Below, in pieces: positions 11,315 through 19,462 of a stretch of DNA of 36,867 nucleotides; within the stretch, counting starts at the first letter, position 1; each line of letters starts with the position of its first letter. The translations under genes and the position numbers were made by a program. Under the pieces are notes generated by a model. That model was not told where the DNA came from, did not search any database, and saw only the letters and a program-made list of their open reading frames with translations. The stretch covers positions 12,907 to 49,773 of the forward strand of contig VXSY01000069.1 of the NCBI GenBank assembly GCA_009837725.1, read 5' to 3'. The DNA is from Gammaproteobacteria bacterium (GTDB lineage: Bacteria; Pseudomonadota; Gammaproteobacteria; Pseudomonadales; Azotimanducaceae).

Positions 11315-12604
11315 ATGCGGATTGAACTGCTTTTTGGGCGCACCGGGCTGGAACTGGAGCTTCCGGGCGACCTTGACGTAACGGTGGTGCGGAAGCCCCC
11401 CATGCCGCTGGCCGCGGACACCGATGCTGCCGTGTACCGCGCGCTGCATTCGCCCATTGGTGCGGCACCACTGGCCGAGCTTGCCCGTGGGCGCCGCTCC
11501 GCCTGCATCCTCGTCTGCGACGTGACCCGGCCCGTGCCGAACCACCTCTTCCTGCGCCCGATCATCGAAACGCTGCGCGACGCTGGGCTTGCGAAGCAGG
11601 ACATCGTCGTGCTGGTGGCCACGGGCCTGCACCGGCCGAACGAGGGCGAGGAGCTCGAAGCGGTCATCGGCGACCCTTGGGTATTCGCCCATGCGCGGGT
11701 GGAGAACCACTTCGCCCGTGACGCCGAGGCGCATGTCGATCTCGGATTCACGCCAACTCGCCACACGCCGGTGGAACTCGACCGGCGATTCGTCGCGGCT
11801 GACCTGCGCATCGCCACCGGTCTCGTGGAGCCGCACTTCATGGCCGGCTACTCCGGCGGGCGCAAGGTGATCGCACCGGGCGTCGCCGGCGAGCGCACCA
11901 TTCGCACATTCCACAGCGCTCGCTTCATGGAAGACGTGGCGGCGACTTCCTGCAATCTCGACGGCAATCCCCTGCACGAGGAGCAGCTCGAAATCGTCCG
12001 CATGGTGGGCGAAGTGTATGCGCTCAACACGGTGATCGACGACGAGCGGCGGCTCTCGCTGGCGAACTTCGGCGCGATTGACGAAAGCCATCAGGCTGCG
12101 GTGGATTTCGTGCACGGCTATTGCACGGTGGAGTTGCCGCGCCGGTTCCGCACCGTGGTCACGACATCGGCCGGCTATCCGCTGGACCAGACCTATTACC
12201 AGACCGTCAAGGGCATGGTGACGCCCCTGGAAGTCGTCGAGCAAGGCGCGACCCTGATCGTCGCCTCTGATTGCGGCGAGGGGCTCGGCTCGAACGCCTT
12301 CCGCGCCTCGCAAGCCCGGCTGATCGAATCCGGGGCGGGCGATTTCCTTACCGCCATCATGGCCAAGTCCCTTGCCGACATCGACGAGTGGCAGACCGAG
12401 ATGCAGGTCAAGTCCCAGCGTCGCGCCCGTGTGCTGCTGCACTCCAACCTCGACGCCGACGACCGCGCCCTGACAGGAGTGGAGCACGTCGAATGCGTCG
12501 CAACCGCGGTTCGGGCAAGCGTTGCCGCAAGCGGCGACAAGGCAGTGGCAGTGATCCCGGAGGGGCCGTACATCGTGCCCATGGCAGCCGACGGTCGCGA
12601 GTAA
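11315..12604 (+). CDS. LarA-like nickel-pincer-dependent racemase/epimerase
   Basis: The 429-aa product belongs to the lactate racemase LarA family, which uses a covalently bound nickel-pincer nucleotide to racemise 2-hydroxyacids. Signature elements are CDVTRPVP, ATGLHRPNEG (H106) and EPHFMAGYSGGRKVIAPG followed by FHS. The pincer-site residues fall at H174, K184 and H200, the same spacing and nearly the same numbering as I recall for Lactiplantibacillus plantarum LarA. The true substrate is open, because the family includes malate, phenyllactate and sugar-acid enzymes. The cofactor-making genes larB, larC and larE are not in the window. A two-domain CoA-transferase lies downstream on the same strand across a repeat-filled gap. 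Confidence 0.88.
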   Translation: MRIELLFGRTGLELELPGDLDVTVVRKPPMPLAADTDAAVYRALHSPIGAAPLAELARGRRSACILVCDVTRPVPNHLFLRPIIETLRDAGLAKQDIVVLVATGLHRPNEGEELEAVIGDPWVFAHARVENHFARDAEAHVDLGFTPTRHTPVELDRRFVAADLRIATGLVEPHFMAGYSGGRKVIAPGVAGERTIRTFHSARFMEDVAATSCNLDGNPLHEEQLEIVRMVGEVYALNTVIDDERRLSLANFGAIDESHQAAVDFVHGYCTVELPRRFRTVVTTSAGYPLDQTYYQTVKGMVTPLEVVEQGATLIVASDCGEGLGSNAFRASQARLIESGAGDFLTAIMAKSLADIDEWQTEMQVKSQRRARVLLHSNLDADDRALTGVEHVECVATAVRASVAASGDKAVAVIPEGPYIVPMAADGRE

Positions 12605-12987
12605 GCCCACCACACTGGCGGACAACCCGCCCTTAATCCGACTTGCCGATCCAAGTCTCAACCCGAGGCTCCGGGTCGCCCACGGACAAGGACTGGCGGC
12701 CTGCCCCGCCACCCAAGGGGCCTGTCTCGCGGGGTGAGGGCTGGTTGCACCTGCGGACCCTTGGCTGCTTCGCCTTCGGCGCGAGGAGCGTGACGGGCCC
12801 TCGCTCCGATGCGCCTCTCACTGCGCCATCCGGCCGGCACGTTGGTGTTGACTCCGCTCCGAGGCACATCCTCGCTTTATCAAGGTGTTACGAAATCTGT
12901 TCCTTGGGGAGCCCGTGGGCCAAAAAAGGGGGCGCAGCCGCGAAGCCCTTACAATCGCGCCCTTTGTCTATGGGGTGCGTATAAACC
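12605..12987. other. Gene-free spacer occupied by a dispersed repeat
   Basis: This 383-bp gap between the LarA-like gene and the CoA-transferase holds a 196-bp dispersed repeat (12708-12903) and short flanks. I see no supported gene. Open frames across it, such as 12643-12984, follow the repeat and show no coding-type substitution pattern when compared with the second copy. Confidence 0.7.
12708..12903 (+). repeat. 196-bp dispersed repeat, copy 1
   Basis: This stretch matches the reverse complement of 21750-21945 over 196 positions without any gap; by hand I count about 31 differences (roughly 84% identity). The best conserved core contains CTTCGCCTTCGGCGCGAGGA, with a CGCC-TTC-GGCG hairpin, followed by the potential stems GCGAGG/CCTCGC and GGAGCG/CGCTCC. 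In one reading frame the differences fall on second codon positions about as often as third, so a conserved protein is unlikely. The 3' end contains GTGTTACGAAATCTGTTCC. It lies in the same orientation as, and just upstream of, the CoA-transferase gene. Confidence 0.85.
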
Positions 12988-15360
12988 GTGGGAGCGCTAG
13001 CCGGGGTTCGTGTGGTCGATTTGTCGGGCCGGTTGTCGGGCGCCTGGGCCGCACGGCTCTTTGCCGGTTTCGGGGCGGAGGTGATTCTCGGCGAGCCCGC
13101 CGACGGTCATGCGTTGCGCGGCGAGCCGCCGTTTCTCAAAGGCGTGCCCGGCCCGGAGCGTTCGCTGCTGCACGCCTATGCCAACGCTGGCAAGCGTTCG
13201 GTGCTGGTGCGGGACCAAGGCGACCTCGCCACGCTTTGCGCCGGTGCCGATGTCGTGATCACCACTTCGGTGGACTTGCCCGAATGCCTCACAGGCCACC
13301 CCGGCGTTCATCTTTCCATCACCGCACATGGCCTGAAGGGTCCGCTCTCCCGCGTGCCCGGAAACCACCTCACCGCCTGCGCTCGCGTCGGTTGGGCCAC
13401 CATCAACGGTCGCGTGGATGAGCCCCCGTTGCAGCTCCCTGTGCGCCAGACCGGCTACATCGCCGGCGTCGCCGGTTTCGTCGGTGCCACCGCGGCCCTC
13501 GTGCGCGGCGGTGCCGAACGCGTGGATGTAAGCGAGACCGAGGCTCTCGCGCTCACCTGTGCGCCCTGGGCCGTGATGGGCATCTTCATCGGCGGCGAAA
13601 GCGTCGCGTTCGGACCGAACGGCCCACGGCAAAAGGGCCGTGCTGGACCGCTGTGGAAAGCCAAGGACGGACTCATCAACTATGGCTATGGGGATTGGCA
13701 GCGCTGGACGCCTGCCCTGCAGTCCCTGGGGCTCGACGACCTCGCCGTGGACGAGCGCTATGTGAAGGCATGGGGTCGGCACCAGCAGGACACTCGCCCG
13801 GTGCGCGACGGCCTCTCTAGAGCCTCCGCCGTGCGCGGCAAGTGGGACCTGTTCCACGGCCTCGCCGGCCATCGCTGCATCTCCGGCGTGGTGCAAGATG
13901 CCCGGGAACTGCGCGACAGTGAGCAACTGAACGCGCGCGGCTTCATCGTCGAGACCTCCGTGGACGGCGAGCCGGCGCGCGCCGCCGGGGCGCCGGCCAA
14001 GCTCTCGGCAACACCGTGGGACGCTGGCAAGCCGGCACCCGCGCTTAGTGCGATTGGGCCTGCGGTTGCACGCACGGGCGCACCACCGGGAGCCCTGCCG
14101 GCACCGCGCAAGCAGCCCCTCGCCGGCGTGCGCGTGCTCTGCTTTACCCAAGCATGGGCCGGCACCTTCTGCACGGAAATCCTCGCGCTCCTGGGCGCGG
14201 ACGTGGTGCAGATCGAGACGGTTCGTCGCCCTGACGTGTGGCGAGGCGCCGGCTCTCCGGTGCCGCCAGCGGTGCGAAACCCGCACCTCGAGCAGTCCGG
14301 CATCAACACCAACGGCATGTACAACACCGTCAACCTCAACAAGCGCGCCATCACGCTGGACGTGACCCATCCGCGCGGCAAGGAGATGTTCTGGGACCTG
14401 ATCCCGAAGTTCGACGTGCTGGTGGACAACTTCAGCCCCCACGTGATGACAAACTGGGGCGTGACGTTGGAGACGTTGCACAAGCGGCGTCCCGACATGA
14501 TCTTCGCTTCGGTGTCGGGCTATGGCCGCCAGGGTCCATTGGCCGAATACCCGGCCAATGGCGCTACCACCGAGCCGATGGCCGGGCTCGCGTCCATCCA
14601 CGGCTACGAGGACGACGAACCGATGAATACGGGCGGGCTCATCCCAGACCCTATCAGCGGCTACTACCTCGCCGCCGCCATCGTGGCTTCCATCCACCAC
14701 CGCCAGCGCACGGGCGTTGGCCAGCGCATCGATGCGGCGATGATCGAGGCGGTGGCCGTGCAGGTGGGCGACGCGATTCTGGAATATGACGCCAATGGCG
14801 ACATTCGCGCCCCGCAAGGCAATCGCCACCCACGCTTCGCGCCACACGGCATCTACCGCACGGCGAATGACGAGTGGCTGGCACTGGCGACGGAAAGCGA
14901 TGCCGAGTTCGCCGCCCTCGCGGGGGCCATGAACCGCCCCGAGCTTGCGCAAGAGCCGAGGTTCGCAACCGTCGAAGCCCGCAAGGCGAACGAAGCGGTG
15001 CTCGACGACATCGTGGCCGCATGGCTCGCGGAACGGGAGGCGGCTGCCACTGCCGAGGCACTGGGCGAGGCCGGCGTCCACGCCGCCCGCGTCGAGTCCT
15101 TCAAGCCAATTTACGCGAACGCGAATCCGCAGTGGGAGCAGCGCGGCTTCCTCACACCGGTGCCCCATCCCGAATCCGGCACCCACCTCATGCCCCTGAT
15201 GCCGTGGGTGTTCGCTCACACGCCAAGGGGCGATGTCCGCCACTCGCCGTTGTTCGGCCAACACAGCCGCGAGGTGTTCGCGGACGAGCTTGGTCTCGGC
15301 GACGAGGAATACAGGGAACTGGAGGAGGCCCTGGTTACCGGCACACAGCGCGTGGGGTAG
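12988..15360 (+). CDS. Two-domain class III (CaiB/BaiF) CoA-transferase
   Basis: The 790-aa product contains two complete CaiB/BaiF domains in tandem, each opening with a typical strand: LAGVRVVDLSGR near residue 3 and LAGVRVLCFTQAW near residue 376. Class III CoA-transferases move CoA between acids through an aspartyl-CoA intermediate and normally work as interlocked dimers, so a fusion would form a pseudodimer. In the C-terminal domain the catalytic aspartate is D554 in PDPISGYY. At the matching place in the N-terminal domain, TGYIAG, the residue is G156, so that half is probably inactive. DddD, the DMSP-cleaving enzyme, also has two CaiB domains with one active half, but no ddd partner genes are present. 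The start is GTG 12988, placing LAGVRV at the usual position. Confidence 0.88.
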   Translation: MGALAGVRVVDLSGRLSGAWAARLFAGFGAEVILGEPADGHALRGEPPFLKGVPGPERSLLHAYANAGKRSVLVRDQGDLATLCAGADVVITTSVDLPECLTGHPGVHLSITAHGLKGPLSRVPGNHLTACARVGWATINGRVDEPPLQLPVRQTGYIAGVAGFVGATAALVRGGAERVDVSETEALALTCAPWAVMGIFIGGESVAFGPNGPRQKGRAGPLWKAKDGLINYGYGDWQRWTPALQSLGLDDLAVDERYVKAWGRHQQDTRPVRDGLSRASAVRGKWDLFHGLAGHRCISGVVQDARELRDSEQLNARGFIVETSVDGEPARAAGAPAKLSATPWDAGKPAPALSAIGPAVARTGAPPGALPAPRKQPLAGVRVLCFTQAWAGTFCTEILALLGADVVQIETVRRPDVWRGAGSPVPPAVRNPHLEQSGINTNGMYNTVNLNKRAITLDVTHPRGKEMFWDLIPKFDVLVDNFSPHVMTNWGVTLETLHKRRPDMIFASVSGYGRQGPLAEYPANGATTEPMAGLASIHGYEDDEPMNTGGLIPDPISGYYLAAAIVASIHHRQRTGVGQRIDAAMIEAVAVQVGDAILEYDANGDIRAPQGNRHPRFAPHGIYRTANDEWLALATESDAEFAALAGAMNRPELAQEPRFATVEARKANEAVLDDIVAAWLAEREAAATAEALGEAGVHAARVESFKPIYANANPQWEQRGFLTPVPHPESGTHLMPLMPWVFAHTPRGDVRHSPLFGQHSREVFADELGLGDEEYRELEEALVTGTQRVG

Positions 15361-15474
15361 GGTTTTCTGTGCAAGGCGCAACGCACCGGGCCTCTCAACC
15401 AACGACCGGCCCGATCCATCGTTGACAACGCACCTCCGCACCTGAATCCTGTCCCCAACATTGGGAGGGAAGCC

Positions 15475-16824
15475 ATGCGTTTGCGAACGGCACCAAGAGC
15501 TTGCGCCCTCGAAATGGCGCGAACGCGTCATTCGACGGCGCAAGGTCATGGAGAGGCGGGGGCTGGGGCCAGACCCCGAGCGCCAGCGAGGGGTTTGGCG
15601 GCGCTAGCCGCATGTTGGGTCTTGGCGGCGGCGACACTCTGGGGCGGCGAGATTCCGGTCGCCGAGGCGGAATCCGTCGGCATGTCCACGGAGCGGCTGC
15701 TGCGGATCGACGCCGCCATGCAGCGTCACATCGATGCCGGAGACATCCAGGGCGCGGTGACCGCCGTCGCCCGCCGCGGCAAGGTGGTGCACTTCAAGGC
15801 GCACGGGCTCATGGATGTCGAGGCCGCGACCCCAATGGCCGACGACGCCATCTTCATCATGATGTCGTCCACCAAGCCGGTTCTCGGCGTCGCCGCGATG
15901 ATGATGATCGAGGAAGGCTTGATGCGTCCAACGGACCCGGTGTCGAAGTACATCCCCGAGTTCGAGGGCATGCAGGTGGCTGTGCTGGCGGAACCGGCGG
16001 ACGAGGACGTCAGCCCCTATCGCGTGGACCGGGAGAACCTGCCCGCGCACCGCCTGGTTCCCGCCGCAACGCCCATCACCATCCAGCACCTGTTGACGCA
16101 CACCTCTGGCCTCGCGAGCGGGGGCCTCGGCTCCGCGGTGTCGCCCAATGCCGAACGGACAACGCTGGCCGAGTACATCCCGACCCTCGGCAACACGGTC
16201 CTCGACTTCCAGCCCGGCTCGCGCTGGGCCTACAGTGGCGGCACCGGTCTCGACGTGGTGGCGCGCATCGTCGAGATCGTCTCCGAAACGCCCTTCGACG
16301 AGTTCCTGCAGACACGGATCTTCGATCCCTTGGAGATGACGGACACGCACTACAACCTGCCGGCATCGAAAGAGTCGCGCCGCGTCGTCATCAAGGACCG
16401 CGATCTGTCGCGATGGATGGGCGAAACCACCTACTTCTCCGGTTCCTATGGCCTTTCAAGCACAGCGAAGGACTATCTCCATTTCGAGCAAATGCTGGCG
16501 CGCGGCGGTGAACTCTTCGGCCAGCGCCTGCTCAGCCCGCGTTCGGTTGCGATGATGGGAAGCAACCATCTTGGCGACCTCTACCGCGGCTTCTCGCAAG
16601 AGGCCAAGGGTCAGGGATATGGCTACACCGTCTCCGTGATTCTCGACCCCATCGCCGCGGGAAGCCGCCGCAGCGCCGGCGCATTCGGCTGGGGCGGCGC
16701 CTTCGGCACCCGCTCCTGGACGGACCCGGTGGAGGAACTCACCGGCGTCATCATGCTGCAGCAGCCCTACGGCCCCGCGCAGTACGATTTCGAAAACGCA
16801 GTACGGCAGGCGATCATCGACTGA
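15475..16824 (+). CDS. Serine hydrolase, beta-lactamase/esterase fold
   Basis: The 449-aa product is a class C beta-lactamase-related serine hydrolase (family of esterases, D-aminopeptidases and carboxypeptidases). The active-site motif SxxK is S131-S-T-K134, the tyrosine motif is Y253-S-G in WAYSGG, and the family motif LLTHTSGL is present. A hydrophobic stretch LAALAACWVLAAATLW at about residues 41-57 followed by a small-residue region looks like a signal peptide, so the enzyme is probably periplasmic. The first 40 residues have no family likeness and cover a REP-like repeat (15560-15605); the real start may be the ATG at 15514 or later. True beta-lactamase activity is unlikely to be the main role. 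NnrU follows after 20 bp. Confidence 0.87.
   Translation: MRLRTAPRACALEMARTRHSTAQGHGEAGAGARPRAPARGLAALAACWVLAAATLWGGEIPVAEAESVGMSTERLLRIDAAMQRHIDAGDIQGAVTAVARRGKVVHFKAHGLMDVEAATPMADDAIFIMMSSTKPVLGVAAMMMIEEGLMRPTDPVSKYIPEFEGMQVAVLAEPADEDVSPYRVDRENLPAHRLVPAATPITIQHLLTHTSGLASGGLGSAVSPNAERTTLAEYIPTLGNTVLDFQPGSRWAYSGGTGLDVVARIVEIVSETPFDEFLQTRIFDPLEMTDTHYNLPASKESRRVVIKDRDLSRWMGETTYFSGSYGLSSTAKDYLHFEQMLARGGELFGQRLLSPRSVAMMGSNHLGDLYRGFSQEAKGQGYGYTVSVILDPIAAGSRRSAGAFGWGGAFGTRSWTDPVEELTGVIMLQQPYGPAQYDFENAVRQAIID
15560..15605 (+). repeat. REP-like 45-bp repeat, copy 1
   Basis: The 46-bp stretch from GGGCTGGGGCC to GGTTTGGCGGCGCT matches the reverse complement of 28561-28605 with two substitutions and one extra C. 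Internal complementarity (GGGG..CCCC and CGCC..GGCG) suggests a folded REP-type element. It lies within the 5' part of the hydrolase reading frame, and its end encodes the start of the predicted signal peptide. Confidence 0.8.
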
Positions 16825-16844
16825 AAAAGTCTGGGAGAAGGGCC

Positions 16845-17543
16845 ATGAATGAGCTTGCATGGTTGGCACTTTGGGCGGCCCTCTTCGTGACGCAGCACTT
16901 GGGTGTGCCGAGTTCCGGCTTGCGCCCGCGCCTGGTGGGCGCAGTGGGAGAAAAGGGCTATCTGGGGCTGTACTCCGTCGTGTCCATCGTCGTCCTTGTG
17001 CTGCTGATCCGTGCCTACGTTGCGGCAACGCCCACCGGCGTCTTGTGGCCCACCTACGAACTCCTCCGCTGGGTGCCGCTCGTGCTGATGCCGGTTGCGC
17101 TGTGGCTGGTGATTGGCGGCTTGCTGCAGGCCAACCCCACCATGGTGGGTGTCGTGCTCGACGACGGCAAGGAGGTGCCGGCGCGTGGCGTGCTGCGCAT
17201 CACGCGCCATCCGGTGCAGTGCGGCATCCTGCTTTGGTCCCTGAGCCACCTCGCCGCGAACGGCGACCTGCCCTCGCTTCTGTTCTTCGGTTCCTTGGCC
17301 CTCGTTTCGGGGTGGGGCATGGTGCTGATCGACCGACGCAGGAAGGATGCGCTCGGCGAGAGCTGGGCTGCGTTCCAGAGCGCCACATCGCTGCTCCCGT
17401 TCGTCGCCATCCTGTCGGGGCGCCAGTCTCTCAAGGCAAGGGAAATCGGCTGGCTGGCGCCGGCATTGGCAGCAGGCGCATTCGTGGCCCTGTGGTGGGG
17501 CCACGTCTGGATCGCCGGCACTCCGGTTGGGGTCGGCTGGTGA
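16845..17543 (+). CDS. NnrU family membrane protein
   Basis: The 232-aa product is an integral membrane protein of the NnrU family, with about five or six hydrophobic segments: near residues 3-20, 38-58, 75-96, 140-160 and 200-225. The conserved elements ARGVLRITRHPVQCGILLW and LIDRRRKDALGESWAAF are visible. NnrU was named from denitrification gene clusters and resembles isoprenylcysteine methyltransferase-like membrane proteins; its reaction is not settled. No denitrification genes are present here. It follows the hydrolase after 20 bp and probably shares its transcript. The ATG at 16845 is preceded by GGGAGAAGGG. Confidence 0.88.
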   Translation: MNELAWLALWAALFVTQHLGVPSSGLRPRLVGAVGEKGYLGLYSVVSIVVLVLLIRAYVAATPTGVLWPTYELLRWVPLVLMPVALWLVIGGLLQANPTMVGVVLDDGKEVPARGVLRITRHPVQCGILLWSLSHLAANGDLPSLLFFGSLALVSGWGMVLIDRRRKDALGESWAAFQSATSLLPFVAILSGRQSLKAREIGWLAPALAAGAFVALWWGHVWIAGTPVGVGW

Positions 17544-17645
17544 CCACCGAACCTGAGTCGCTGAACGACTCGTGGCAATGGGCACAATCGCCGCGACACG
17601 CGCCGACGTGCCGGTGCGCTTGAAGACGATGACCGGTCCTGGTTG

Positions 17646-19007
17646 ATGCGGGACGCCGCGCCCAAGGACCTTGTTTCCCGCACCTGGACGCAAGACTTGC
17701 GCGTTGCCACTGCGATTCCGTCGAAGGCAGACGTGGTCGTCATCGGCGGCGGCATCATCGGCGTCTCCACCGCGTGGTTTCTGGCGAAACAAGGCGTGTC
17801 CGTCGCAGTGTGCGAGAAGGGTCACATCGCCGGCGAGCAGTCCGGGCGCAACTGGGGCTGGGTGCGCCAACAGGGAAGGGACGCACGCGAACTGCCGATG
17901 ATCGTCGAGTCGCTCGGCATCTGGCGGCAACTCGCGGAGGAACTCGGCGAGGATGTTGGCTACCGCCAACGCGGCATTCTCTATCTCGCCCACAGCGATG
18001 CCCAGCTTGCCCGCTACGCCACCTGGGCGAAGTTGGCCGAGGAGTTCGAGACGGGCACGAGAGTCATTGCGCGCAAGGAGCTGCAGCAGCTCGTTCCCGG
18101 CGCTTCCGGGCCGTGGCAAGGCGCGCTCTACACACCCACCGACGGCCGCGCGGAACCACACAAGGCGACCGCCGCCCTGGCGCGCGCCGTGGAACGCGAA
18201 GGCGGATCGATTCTCACTGGATGCGCCGTGCGCGGCATCGAGACCACGCAGGGGCAGGTGTCGGCGGCAGTCACCGAACACGGCCGAATCGACACCTCGA
18301 CCGTGCTGTGCGCGGCCGGCGCATGGACCTCGATGTTCTGCCGCTCCCTCGGCATCCGCCTGCCGCAGTTGCGGGTGCGCGGCACGGTGGCGCGCACGGC
18401 ACCTGCGCCTCGGGTGTTCGAGGGCGCCATGAGCGATCGTCGTCTCGCATTGCGCCGGCGCGAAGACGGCGGCTACACCGTTGCCCCGTCATCGTTCATC
18501 GACCATCCAATCACACCGTCCACCCTGCGCTTCGGCGCCCAGTTTGGCCGCGCCCTGCTGGCTGACGCCCGCAGCATGCGGCTGTCGGTCGGCCGCCCAT
18601 TCTTCGAGGAGTTGGCGACGCCAACGACCTGGTCGGTCGATCAACCATCGCCGTTCGAGAAGCGGCGAGTTCTGAACCCCACCCCCAATCCCAAGGCCCT
18701 GCAACACATCCGCAAGCATCTCGATGCCACCTTCCCTGAACTCGCCGGCGTCCCCCTGGTGGAGAGCTGGGCCGGCATGATCGAAACGACACCCGACGTC
18801 GTGCCCGTGATCGACGAGGTGGAGGGGCTCGGCGGCTTCCATGTCGCGACCGGCTTCAGCGGCCACGGCTTCGGCATCGGCCCTGGCGCCGGCAAAGCGA
18901 TTGCGGGCCTCCTTACCGGCAAGGAATCGGGCTCGGGCCTGCACGAGTTTCGCCTCAGCCGCTTCTCCGACGGCACTCGCCTGTCGCCCCAGACCACGGC
19001 GGGATGA
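17646..19007 (+). CDS. FAD-dependent oxidoreductase (DAO family)
   Basis: The 453-aa product is a glycine oxidase / D-amino-acid dehydrogenase-type flavoprotein. The FAD-binding dinucleotide fold VVVIGGGIIGVSTAWFLA begins near residue 30, followed by CEKGHIAGEQSGRNWGWVRQQGRD, which resembles the flavin-contact region of DAO enzymes. The DAO C-terminal motif is clear: ESWAGMIETTPDVVPVIDEV and then GFSGHGFGIGPGAGKAIA. Such enzymes oxidise amines or D-/secondary amino acids, passing electrons to oxygen or quinones. The substrate cannot be assigned. There is no signal peptide. I start at ATG 17646; a TTG three bases upstream is the only nearby alternative. It follows NnrU on the same strand after 102 bp. 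Confidence 0.88.
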   Translation: MRDAAPKDLVSRTWTQDLRVATAIPSKADVVVIGGGIIGVSTAWFLAKQGVSVAVCEKGHIAGEQSGRNWGWVRQQGRDARELPMIVESLGIWRQLAEELGEDVGYRQRGILYLAHSDAQLARYATWAKLAEEFETGTRVIARKELQQLVPGASGPWQGALYTPTDGRAEPHKATAALARAVEREGGSILTGCAVRGIETTQGQVSAAVTEHGRIDTSTVLCAAGAWTSMFCRSLGIRLPQLRVRGTVARTAPAPRVFEGAMSDRRLALRRREDGGYTVAPSSFIDHPITPSTLRFGAQFGRALLADARSMRLSVGRPFFEELATPTTWSVDQPSPFEKRRVLNPTPNPKALQHIRKHLDATFPELAGVPLVESWAGMIETTPDVVPVIDEVEGLGGFHVATGFSGHGFGIGPGAGKAIAGLLTGKESGSGLHEFRLSRFSDGTRLSPQTTAG

Positions 19008-19099
19008 CGTGCGCGTCAGATAGCGTGGGTTGGCGCGCCACACCGTGCAAGCAAGCGAGGCGGCGGGCCTTCACGACGGCCATTCGACACCACCGGACT

Positions 19100-19462
19100 T
19101 CACAGCGCGAGGTGCAGGCGCATCGCTGCGTCGATCTCTGCCATGGTGCGCTGCGGGGCGCGTCCGACCCGGTCGTGCAACCGTTCGATCGCGACAGCCC
19201 GAATCTGCTCCGCCTGCGCCTTGGACTCGCGACCTAGGCCGCACGATCGGACCGGGAGTCTGACTTGGAAGGGGTACACCCTTCGAACGTTGCCGGTGAT
19301 GGGTACGACTGTGACCACGCCACGCCTCGTGGCCGATGCGCTTTCGTTCGCAGCATTATTGCTGACGATGACGGCCGGTCGCTCGAATGCCGCCTCCGAG
19401 CCTATCGGGTTCGCCAGATCCACCATCCAAATCTCGCCCCTGCGCGGCACATCGGATTTCAC
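19100..19462 (-). CDS. MazF/PemK-like endoribonuclease toxin
   Basis: The 120-aa product matches the MazF/PemK toxin family: RRGEIWMVDLANPIGSE at the start, RPAVIVSNNAAN, then GVVTVVPITGNV and VYPFQVRLP, and a helical C-terminus ending MRLHLAL. These toxins are sequence-specific mRNA interferases. GTG 19462 lies in a GTGA that would overlap the expected stop of the antitoxin in another frame; GTG 19450, directly before PRRGEIW, is the alternative. The toxin frame is intact while the paired antitoxin appears frameshifted at its C-terminus, which is unusual for an active module. Confidence 0.85.
   Translation of the reverse strand: MKSDVPRRGEIWMVDLANPIGSEAAFERPAVIVSNNAANESASATRRGVVTVVPITGNVRRVYPFQVRLPVRSCGLGRESKAQAEQIRAVAIERLHDRVGRAPQRTMAEIDAAMRLHLAL

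Noticed and set aside
11201-12712. 503-aa minus-strand open frame opposite the LarA-like gene
   Set aside because: It is antisense to a gene with all pincer-site residues in place and shows no family likeness.
12643-12984. 113-aa open frame with a look-alike at 21723-21953
   Set aside because: The two peptides look alike only because both follow the 196-bp repeat; substitutions do not prefer third codon positions.
12885-13421. 178-aa frame starting at the GTG in repeat copy 1
   Set aside because: It runs out of frame into the CoA-transferase and becomes Arg-rich shadow sequence.
12997-15549. 850-aa minus-strand open frame
   Set aside because: It lies opposite the two-domain CoA-transferase, whose motifs are clear; high GC makes long antisense frames common.
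15475-16824. Antibiotic-resistance beta-lactamase
   Set aside because: SxxK and YxG are present, but the length, long insertions and LLTHTSGL context fit the broad esterase/peptidase branch of the fold; nothing points to drug resistance.
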